Positions 54,270 through 61,456 of a stretch of 64,000 nt of DNA are shown one piece after another (within the stretch, counting starts at the first letter, position 1; every line of letters starts with the position of its first letter). The DNA comes from Gracilimonas sp. Lineage in GTDB: Bacteria > Bacteroidota > Rhodothermia > Balneolales > Balneolaceae. The DNA lies in the NCBI RefSeq assembly GCF_014762685.1, contig NZ_JABURM010000006.1, positions 232,384 to 296,383 on the forward strand. Reading direction: 5' to 3'. A program made the translations under genes and the position numbers. A model generated the notes under the pieces. That model was not told the DNA's origin. It ran no database searches and saw only the letters and a program-made list of their open reading frames with translations.

Positions 54270-54962
54270 ATGAAAGCAATAATAAGTGCGTTTTTATTTG
54301 TGCTTTTCTGTTGTTCATTTGTCTTTGCTCAAAACCGTCCGGATCCAAATGTCCCCCAGGGAGAAAACCTTGAAGTACCAGAAGGATGGGAAGTTCGCTT
54401 AGATCGAGACATGGAAGATGTTGTAATAGGCTCTGATCAGAATTCCGCTGACATTTATTTTGTAAATATGACGCCCGGATGGCATATCACAACAGGCCCG
54501 GCTGCAATATTTTATCACCCCGCAAATACTGCTTCCGGTAATTTTCGGATAAATTCTGAGGTTCATTTTTTTGATCCCGGAGATCGAAATCGAGAAGCTT
54601 ATGGGATTTTTCTTGGAGGCAAAAACCTTGATGCAGATAATCAAACCTATGTGTATTTCCTGATTCGAAATACCGGAGAATTCCTGCTTAAGAAAAGAAT
54701 TGGAGATGAAACTGAACTAATTCAGGATTGGACCCCAAGCAGTGTCATTGCAAAATATGAAGCCGGGGCCACGGAATCCGCCTCCGTAAAAAATATGTTT
54801 TCCATTGATGTTACTGACGATGCTGTGCACTTTTATCTTAACGGTGAAGAAGTCACCTCTGTGGATGCTTCAGAAATAGAAACGGATGGAATTTTTGGGT
54901 TACGGGTCAACCACAGCATCAACCTTCACATTTCTGACTTACGTCTTGAACCAAAGAATTAA
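54270..54962 (+). CDS. Secreted protein with concanavalin-like (lectin) fold
   Basis: A 230-residue exported protein from the ATG at 54270, with AAGAAGG just upstream and a signal peptide (MKAIISAFLFVLFCCSFVFAQ). The mature part resembles the laminin-G/DUF1080-type beta sandwich: FRINSEVHFFDPGDRNREAYGIFLGGKNL, TYVYFLIRNTGEFLLKKR, VHFYLNGEEVTSVDASEI and a closing FGLRVNHSINLHISDLRL, all shown as separate strands. No catalytic residues are evident; a carbohydrate- or surface-binding role is possible. An upstream frame extension to 54174 looks non-coding. Confidence 0.75.
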   Translation: MKAIISAFLFVLFCCSFVFAQNRPDPNVPQGENLEVPEGWEVRLDRDMEDVVIGSDQNSADIYFVNMTPGWHITTGPAAIFYHPANTASGNFRINSEVHFFDPGDRNREAYGIFLGGKNLDADNQTYVYFLIRNTGEFLLKKRIGDETELIQDWTPSSVIAKYEAGATESASVKNMFSIDVTDDAVHFYLNGEEVTSVDASEIETDGIFGLRVNHSINLHISDLRLEPKN

Positions 54963-55002
54963 TCCAACAGTTTTTTAATTTTTACAGGACTTCCCAAAAT
55001 AA

Positions 55003-55716
55003 TCAGGCATGAACTGTTTTCAGTTTTTCTGAAAGCTTTTTGCCGGTTTTAAGCTCGTAGGCATGAAGTATGATATCTGTCATCTCTTCTAAATTATAGG
55101 TCTCAGAGTTTAATACCAGGTCATAATCACTTGAATTTGAAATATCCCTGTTAAAATTATACTCCACAAAATTAGCTCGTTCATCATCTTTTTTATTGAT
55201 AACCTCGAGTACTTTTTCTTTGGGCATATTTTGATCCTTTGCATACCGCTCAATTCTGGTTTTTAGCGGGCTTACCACTCGAATGTGGAAAGATTTGGGG
55301 TCTTGACAAATGTAATTTGCGCCACGCCCTACAATTATACTATTGCCATATTTTTCAAGTGTTCGAACAGCACGCACCAAGTAAATAAGATAATGCAAGT
55401 TGGTCTCTCGCTGACGCAAAAATCCAAAAATTGTGTCTTCCAGAAACCCGCGCCTTACTTCATCTAAAGACTTTATAAACTCTTCGTTGCTGCCAAGCTT
55501 TTCACTTATAATAATCAGTAGGTCACGATCCCATACTTTGTACCCAAGGCGTTCGCCTAATTTCGCAGCCAGAGCCGCACCTTTTGCGCCAAATTCACGG
55601 GAAACCGTAATAACCGGAGATTTTTTGGGTAATCGCTTACTAACTTTGCCCACATTGCTATTCCTCATCCAAAAAAGGACTTGTTCTTCAATCATTTGTG
55701 AAACTTTCTTACTCAT
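55003..55716 (-). CDS. Cytidylate-kinase-like family protein
   Basis: A 237-residue P-loop protein of the cytidylate kinase-like family (PF13189). The nucleotide loop is ITVSREFGAKGAALAAKLGERLG near residue 37, in which the family usual SGG reads AKG. Further blocks are VWDRDLLIIIS, the IIVGRGANYIC motif near 128, and IRVVSPLKTRIERYA. Members are often found alone and have unknown substrates. A ~30-residue helical extension precedes the P-loop. It stands by itself between convergent and spaced neighbours. Confidence 0.85.
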   Translation of the reverse strand: MSKKVSQMIEEQVLFWMRNSNVGKVSKRLPKKSPVITVSREFGAKGAALAAKLGERLGYKVWDRDLLIIISEKLGSNEEFIKSLDEVRRGFLEDTIFGFLRQRETNLHYLIYLVRAVRTLEKYGNSIIVGRGANYICQDPKSFHIRVVSPLKTRIERYAKDQNMPKEKVLEVINKKDDERANFVEYNFNRDISNSSDYDLVLNSETYNLEEMTDIILHAYELKTGKKLSEKLKTVHA

Positions 55717-55891
55717 AATAATCCCCTATTCTACTTTATTAAGGCTGATACATACACCCCTTTATTAACAAAAAATTATAAAGACATGATGAAAATCACG
55801 GTTCCTTAACAAATATAGAATGGCGAAAACCGGCAACTGATCAGATCAATTCCCTTAGAGAAAAGCTATGTCTAAAAGTTAAACTGATTGC

Positions 55892-56365
55892 TTAAAATTC
55901 TTCGGACAGCAATTCACAAATTTCTTCTAAAAGTTCTCTCTGCTCTTTGGTGATAGAGTTTTTTGTGTTGGAATCTATATCCAACTGCCCTACAAATTCA
56001 TCCTCTTTCATGATTGGCACTACAATTTCTGATTTAACGTCTACACTGCAGGCAAGATAATTATCCTCACTATGAACATCCTGAGCAACAAATGTTTCAT
56101 GACTGAGTGCTACCTGACCGCATATGCCACGGCCGTAAGGAATACGGGTATGATTGGTTGAGGGGCCTACAAACGGACCAAGTACAAGCTCTTCTTTTCC
56201 GGCCGGATCCGGCAAATAAAATCCTACCCAGCTAAACGTATTTATCTCATCCGCCAAAAGTTCACAAATAGCAAAAAGCTTTTCATCACGGGTTACTTTT
56301 CGTTCTAAGATGTCTTCCGTGTCGGAAATCAATTGATCGTAAGAAATAAGTTGGGCAGTGCTCAT
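55892..56365 (-). CDS. GAF-domain protein related to free methionine-R-sulfoxide reductase
   Basis: A 157-residue single GAF domain with the fRMsr framework: FSWVGFYLPD, LVLGPFVG, RIPYGRGICGQVA, QDVHSEDNYLACS and SEIVVPIMKEDEFVGQLDIDS. In E. coli the enzyme uses three cysteines (84, 94, 118). The equivalents of 94 (GICG) and 118 (LACS) are present, but the first position, usually in ACTRI, reads NHTRI here. It may still reduce free methionine-R-sulfoxide with two cysteines, or act as a sensor. Confidence 0.83.
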   Translation of the reverse strand: MSTAQLISYDQLISDTEDILERKVTRDEKLFAICELLADEINTFSWVGFYLPDPAGKEELVLGPFVGPSTNHTRIPYGRGICGQVALSHETFVAQDVHSEDNYLACSVDVKSEIVVPIMKEDEFVGQLDIDSNTKNSITKEQRELLEEICELLSEEF

Positions 56366-56470
56366 AAGAAAAATATTTTTGTGGAGTAGAAAATAATATA
56401 ATATTGATGATATAAAAGTTAAGCTTTAATTAAAGTAAAAAACACAACCAAAATTTGATAAAAAGGTGCG

Positions 56471-56478
56471 TATCTTTG
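56471..56478 (+). promoter_or_regulatory. -7 promoter element very close to the marC start
   Basis: TATCTTTG fits TAnnTTTG and ends 7 bases before the ATG at 56486. Transcription would begin within a few bases of the start codon, giving a leaderless or nearly leaderless mRNA. TTTG at 56454-56457 is 13 bases upstream, closer than the usual -33 spacing. Confidence 0.4.
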
Positions 56479-56485
56479 GCCAATT

Positions 56486-57160
56486 ATGGAAGAATTTTTT
56501 AGAGACATCCTCCCCTTTTCAACAGTATTTATGAGCATAGCTGCGCTATTTTTTGCAAGCTTTTCCTCATTATTTTCTGTGGTCAACCCCTTTGCCGCCA
56601 TGCCTATTTACATTTCTTTAATGGAAGGGCATACGGATGCTGAGAAAATAAGAACAGCCCGCAAGGCTACAACCTACATGTTTTTTGTGCTCATCTCTTT
56701 TTTATTGGTAGGTACTTTCATTCTAAGTTTTTTTGGTATAAGTCTGCCGGGGATTCAAATAGCAGGTGGATTAATTATTGTTCGTTCCGGTTTTTCGATG
56801 TTGAATCCTGACAATGGCGGACAAAAACTTACCAAAAAAGACCAGGAAGCCGCTATGGAAAAAGAAGATGTATCATTCAGTCCGCTTGCGCTTCCATTAT
56901 TATCAGGGCCGGGAAGTATAGCTGTAGTGATTGGGTTTGGTTCAGATACTCAAGGTGCTACAGATTACCTCGTGCATGGGATAGCCGTTTTTATGACGGC
57001 TTTGCTTGCATATGGGATTTTAAGAGTAGCCCCTGCCTTGGTAAAATATATAGGGAAAACAGGCATGACAGTCATCACCCGGATGATGGGATTCATTGTT
57101 TTAGCGATTGGGGTTCAATTTGTTATAAATGGCATATCTAAGTTTTTTGGAATAGGATAA
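56486..57160 (+). CDS. MarC family membrane protein
   Basis: A 224-residue integral membrane protein of the MarC family: FASFSSLFSVVNPFAAMPIYISLMEGHT near the start, FFGISLPGIQIAGGLIIVRSGFSML, SPLALPLLSGPGSIAVVI and MMGFIVLAIGVQFVINGI (each a separate segment). Despite the name, multiple-antibiotic-resistance function is not supported for E. coli MarC and the role is unknown. Its stop overlaps the next start by 1 base. Confidence 0.9.
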   Translation: MEEFFRDILPFSTVFMSIAALFFASFSSLFSVVNPFAAMPIYISLMEGHTDAEKIRTARKATTYMFFVLISFLLVGTFILSFFGISLPGIQIAGGLIIVRSGFSMLNPDNGGQKLTKKDQEAAMEKEDVSFSPLALPLLSGPGSIAVVIGFGSDTQGATDYLVHGIAVFMTALLAYGILRVAPALVKYIGKTGMTVITRMMGFIVLAIGVQFVINGISKFFGIG

Positions 57161-57606
57161 TGGATATCACAACACTTATCGACTATGACGAATGGGCTAA
57201 CCGTAAAGTCTTTAATGCCATTAAAGGTTTAGAAGCCGAAAGTTATGAAGCCGAACTATACAAGCAGTTTGCCCATCTGCTGGCAACGCAAATAGTTTGG
57301 ATGAGCCGAATTACCGGGAACTCCAGTAAGCTGGCTATTTGGCCGGATTTATCAATCCATGAAACTGAAACACTCATGAACGAAAATCCCAAAAAGCTTA
57401 AAAACCTAATATCACGCAAAGATACTCTTATTACCTATAAAAACTCACGGGGAGAAAAATTCCAAAATTCAGTTGAAGAAATATTAATGCACTTAACGAT
57501 TCATGGGCAACATCACCGGGCGCAAATAGCAAAGCTTTTAAGAAAGGCCGGTACAAGCCCTCCCGGAACTGATTTCATATTTTTTCTGCGTACACTGCAC
57601 AATTAA
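57160..57606 (+). CDS. DinB/YfiT-family four-helix protein
   Basis: A 148-residue DinB-like four-helix bundle. The family's metal histidines are expected in helix 2 and in the C-terminal HGQHHRAQIAKLLR block (near residue 116), with DYDEWANRKVF near the N-terminus. Members include thiol transferases of the bacillithiol type and many uncharacterised proteins. It starts within the marC stop codon, so translation of the two is coupled. Confidence 0.88.
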   Translation: MDITTLIDYDEWANRKVFNAIKGLEAESYEAELYKQFAHLLATQIVWMSRITGNSSKLAIWPDLSIHETETLMNENPKKLKNLISRKDTLITYKNSRGEKFQNSVEEILMHLTIHGQHHRAQIAKLLRKAGTSPPGTDFIFFLRTLHN

Positions 57607-57699
57607 TCTTTCTATTCATTAGTTTCTTCGCTTAAAGTTTAATTAACGGACAATACCCTGGTACTCGTCGAAGAATTTCTTGCAGCATTTTCATCTTTT

Positions 57700-59049
57700 A
57701 TGTGGGGATACCCGCTCGTTTTTTTATTAGTCGGTGGAGGACTCTTCTTCCTTATCTCTTCCGGCTTCACCCCCTTCCGGTTTTTCTTCCACGCCATCGA
57801 TTTGGTTCGTGGAAAATATGATAATCCCGATGATCCAGGCGACATCAATCACTTCGAAGCACTCTCTACGGCTCTGGCCTCGACGGTTGGAATGGGGAAT
57901 ATCAGCGGTGTTGCAGTTGCAATTTTTATGGGAGGGCCCGGTGCTTTATTCTGGATGTGGATGAGTGCAATTGTGGGAATGGCTACCAAATTTTTTACCT
58001 GTACCCTGTCTATCATGTATCGCGGAAAAGATACTGAAGGTAAAATTCAGGGCGGCCCGATGTATGTAATTCGCGAGGGTTTAAATAAAAAATGGATGCC
58101 ATTGGCCTATTTATTTGCTTTTGCCGGATTATTTGGACCGCTTCCCATTTTTCAAACCAACCAATTAGTTCAAATTTTAAGGGATTTGATTTACATCCCA
58201 AATGGGTTAGTTGAAGCAGACAGTGCTTTTACAGGAAACCTCCTTACCGGTATAGCATTGGTTGGACTAGTATCACTGGTCATTTTTGGCGGGATTACTA
58301 AAATTGGAAAAGTAGCTGCAAAGTTGGTTCCCTCCATGGTTTTAATCTATGTCGGGTCTGTTCTCTTTATTTTAGCAGTACATATAGGAGACATCCCTTA
58401 TTACCTTGGGTTAATTGTAACGGATGCCTTCACCGGTAAAGCGGTAATGGGCGGTGCTGTCGGTCAACTTATAATAATTGGAGTTCAAAGAGCCGCTTTT
58501 TCTAATGAAGCCGGTATTGGAACCGAATCGCTGGCACACGGAGCTTCCAAAACCAAAGAACCGGTTCGCGAGGGCCTGGTGGCTATGATGGAACCTGCCA
58601 TCGATACTATTATAGTTTGTACGATGACGGCCCTTGCAATCCTGGTAACAGGTGTATGGCAAACTACGGAAGCCAATGGTGTTACTTTAACCTTGAATGC
58701 CTTTAACGAAGCCCTGCCAGCGTTTGGAACTTACTTGCTGTTGATTTCGGTCTTCACATTTAGTGTGAGCTCCATGCTTTCTTATTCTTATTATGGAACC
58801 AAATGTCTTGGATTCATGATTGGGGCAGAACGGCAGTATTTATACAATTACTTTTATGTTTTCTCCATTATTTTTGGAGCTGTCGCTTCTCTGGATGCTG
58901 TAATCAATCTCATTGACGGCATGTTTGCTTTGATGGCTGTTCCCACTATGATTTCAGCACTCATGCTATCATCTAAAGTCCGTGAGGCTTCCAAAAGCTA
59001 TTTCAAACGGGTTCGAAGCGGAGAGTTTACAGAGTATTTGAAAAAATAA
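57700..59049 (+). CDS. Alanine/glycine:cation symporter (AGCS family)
   Basis: Sodium-coupled amino-acid uptake; about 11 transmembrane helices in 449 residues. Family blocks: STALASTVGMGNISGVAVAIFMGGPGALFWMWM (in parts), FTCTLSIMYR, GGPMYVIREGL, FSNEAGIGTESLAHG and SVFTFSVSSMLSYSYYGTKCLGF. The first ATG in frame is at 57700, but the codons before it read VLVEEFLAAFSSF, which resembles the usual AGCS N-terminus, so translation may begin at a rare codon upstream (CTG at 57658). Confidence 0.93.
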   Translation: MWGYPLVFLLVGGGLFFLISSGFTPFRFFFHAIDLVRGKYDNPDDPGDINHFEALSTALASTVGMGNISGVAVAIFMGGPGALFWMWMSAIVGMATKFFTCTLSIMYRGKDTEGKIQGGPMYVIREGLNKKWMPLAYLFAFAGLFGPLPIFQTNQLVQILRDLIYIPNGLVEADSAFTGNLLTGIALVGLVSLVIFGGITKIGKVAAKLVPSMVLIYVGSVLFILAVHIGDIPYYLGLIVTDAFTGKAVMGGAVGQLIIIGVQRAAFSNEAGIGTESLAHGASKTKEPVREGLVAMMEPAIDTIIVCTMTALAILVTGVWQTTEANGVTLTLNAFNEALPAFGTYLLLISVFTFSVSSMLSYSYYGTKCLGFMIGAERQYLYNYFYVFSIIFGAVASLDAVINLIDGMFALMAVPTMISALMLSSKVREASKSYFKRVRSGEFTEYLKK

Positions 59050-59064
59050 ATTTCACCACCATAC

Positions 59065-59123
59065 AAAAGGTGCAAGGATCGCCGCCAAGACCTTAAATCG
59101 ACCTTTCACCTTCGCACCCTTTT
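59065..59123. terminator. Imperfect bidirectional hairpin between convergent genes
   Basis: AAAAGGTGCAAGG (59065-59077) is nearly complementary to the CCTTCGCACCCTTTT segment near 59109-59123, with T residues following on the plus strand. It lies between the symporter and the VWA lipoprotein gene. Confidence 0.5.
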
Positions 59124-59151
59124 ATTAATTGGATACTGTAATCCCAATTTT

Positions 59152-59919
59152 CTAATTCACCCTTCGTGCCCGAACGCCGAAATCTACATTATCCTCAACC
59201 CACTCAATAAAGCGATCCTGCTCTTTTAGTGGCTTATTGGGGATGAAAAGAGTAGAATCATTCCAAGCAGTCATTACATTTGCATCCTGAGTCCAAACCT
59301 TAACTCTTCGCCGAGGCACTTCTGTTTGCCAGCTTCTGCCCGTGGTAGCATCCGTATAAAGTAGACGTATAGTTATATTTCGGGATAGCTTTTCGAGAGG
59401 GGAAAAGTCAATGCTGCTATAATCTGTTGTCCCATCCCTCATTACATCGGGGGCATCAGGGATGCCATCACTCAGCATTACCACCGAAACAGGTCGCAAA
59501 AGAAGGTTTTTGTTCCGGATAGTTAGTGCTATTTGTTCAAAGAAAGCATTGAAATCAGTGAAACGGTTCTGCTCTTCTTTTGGGAATATTTCATGAAGTT
59601 TTTCTTCAATTTCCTCCACACTCCTGTTTTCAAAAGTTTGAATCGGATAGAAGGTTTTCGGTTCATTGTTCTCAGATCCCCCGATTGAACTAACGAACAG
59701 CACATTCGGCTTTTCCAATTCTCCTATCCCGTTAAGGTGGGCATATATATAGTGAGAAAGGAATTCTAATGAGTTATCGAAATGCCCGCTGTCTATATAT
59801 GAACCACTTACATCTACACCTACAAATAAAGAGAGGCGAGGATTAGGTTCGTCAGAGGTCGTACAACTTAGCAGGGTCAGTGCCCCAAAAAGCAAAATAA
59901 ATCGCATTAATTTAATCAT
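59152..59919 (-). CDS. VWA-domain lipoprotein
   Basis: A 255-residue lipoprotein (lipobox LLSC near residue 19) with a von Willebrand A domain. The metal-ion-dependent adhesion site is visible: DVSGS (DxSxS) near residue 36, a threonine in NRFTDFNAF and Asp in VMLSDGIPD near 150. Such domains bind partners through a metal ion. It follows a polytopic membrane protein by 17 bp on the same strand and should act at the membrane with it. I do not recognise the pair as a named system. Confidence 0.82.
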   Translation of the reverse strand: MIKLMRFILLFGALTLLSCTTSDEPNPRLSLFVGVDVSGSYIDSGHFDNSLEFLSHYIYAHLNGIGELEKPNVLFVSSIGGSENNEPKTFYPIQTFENRSVEEIEEKLHEIFPKEEQNRFTDFNAFFEQIALTIRNKNLLLRPVSVVMLSDGIPDAPDVMRDGTTDYSSIDFSPLEKLSRNITIRLLYTDATTGRSWQTEVPRRRVKVWTQDANVMTAWNDSTLFIPNKPLKEQDRFIEWVEDNVDFGVRARRVN

Positions 59920-59936
59920 AGTATAGTCTCTTATTC

Positions 59937-61178
59937 TTAATTTGCGTTTGCTGCTTTGTCGGAGGATAATTCCGCTTTCTTCTCATTACCGGTGTTGACA
60001 CCCCCGGTCTTCTTGAGGCTTTCCATATCGGTCAAGGGTAAATCAAACATATGTTTACCGGCCACCAGAAGAGTACAGAAATTTATGGCGGAGGCCACTA
60101 ATTGTAAGGGAGGCAACATAAAAGCCTCTATCAATTCATCTCCTTTTTGTTGCACCCAGTCAATATTCTCTTTGATGCCGTTCATGTACTCATCCGTATC
60201 AAATATTTGGGCAGAAAGTTTCTTTGAAGCTTCTGACGGTTCTTTACTTTTCGCACCTTCAATACCTTTACCCTGTATGATTGCCATAATTGTAGGCGTT
60301 CCATACGAGGCAAATAGAAACCACGATAAACTTCGAATCCCAAACCAAACAAATGTTGAAATGGCAAGAATACCTAAAATACCTATCTGAAAGTCTTCCG
60401 CATACATTGCGAACCAAGGTATAAGGGCATCCACAAACTCTCTGTAAAGAAACAATACCTCAACCAGCAACACAATCACTTCAATGGCAGCAATACCAAT
60501 GATATGTGATATGTTTTTTTCTTTTACTGAATCTACAAAAGTTGAAAGTACCGCATAACTTCCCAAAACAATAAAAAACAGGAAAGTAAAAAGAGCTATT
60601 CGCATCAGCGTTATATCAATAGTTTCCCCGGTAATATTAGATAGGGTATCAAGAACAAGAGGGGTAGTTACATAGGTGAAAATGGTCGCTTCAATCAACA
60701 CCCAAAAAAGCGTTAGAAATACTGCTATTAACGGAATGGATGACCCGGTAACTTTTTTCCCCGCAGAACCGAGCAATCGAAACGGCATCAATAAAATAGT
60801 TTGCAGTACGGCCATCACTCCGAGAACCAACATTTTTATCATCCCTAATAAATATACCACCAAGTAAAAAAAGAAATTGGCCAATCCCGCCCAAAAATAA
60901 GCGATGGATTTTCCTAAATCCCACCATGTGGTAAACAAAGAGAGTGTATACTCCTTTCGATTATGCCTGAAAATAATAGACAAAACCGTTGGTATAGTAA
61001 CCCAAGCACCTAAAATAAATGTCAAAACAGGTAACAATAAAAATACCCGCTTTAATGACATCGCCCATAAAGGATCGCTTGCTGCCCATGCAAAAGCCAA
61101 AAACTCTTCCTGAAAAAAAGTAGGGAAAAGTAGTATTGAAAAAACAATTTTAGCTATAGTACCTGTATCATTGTTCAT
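59937..61178 (-). CDS. Polytopic membrane protein of unknown function
   Basis: I do not recognise this 413-residue protein. It has about eight hydrophobic helices between residues 8 and 295 (examples: VFLLLPVLTFILGAWVTIP, FFFYLVVYLLGMIKMLVL, IIGIAAIEVIVLLVEVLFLY), then a soluble C-terminal tail rich in Lys, Glu and Asn (EKKAELSSDKAANAN). No enzyme motif is seen. The downstream VWA lipoprotein gene starts 17 bp later, so a membrane complex of the two is plausible. Confidence 0.72.
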   Translation of the reverse strand: MNNDTGTIAKIVFSILLFPTFFQEEFLAFAWAASDPLWAMSLKRVFLLLPVLTFILGAWVTIPTVLSIIFRHNRKEYTLSLFTTWWDLGKSIAYFWAGLANFFFYLVVYLLGMIKMLVLGVMAVLQTILLMPFRLLGSAGKKVTGSSIPLIAVFLTLFWVLIEATIFTYVTTPLVLDTLSNITGETIDITLMRIALFTFLFFIVLGSYAVLSTFVDSVKEKNISHIIGIAAIEVIVLLVEVLFLYREFVDALIPWFAMYAEDFQIGILGILAISTFVWFGIRSLSWFLFASYGTPTIMAIIQGKGIEGAKSKEPSEASKKLSAQIFDTDEYMNGIKENIDWVQQKGDELIEAFMLPPLQLVASAINFCTLLVAGKHMFDLPLTDMESLKKTGGVNTGNEKKAELSSDKAANAN

Positions 61179-61456
61179 ATTATTCGGTTTTTGTTACAAA
61201 TAATCAGTTAGTTAGTACTCAAGATTTCTGATATTGTTCGCCACTTTTGTCTTAGTGACTATACAGTAAAAGCTTTTCAAAGGTTTTTTGTTACATAATT
61301 TAATTTTTGTAAAAACCATATCGTGATAATACCCTGAAGTTAAGTCACTTAAACAATCTCAAACTTTAACATTTTTCTTATCCCCTTTACTTTCACATAT
61401 TGGCTCTAACTGTTATCTACCATAATATAATCCAACTTTCCTAATCTCCAACTTTT

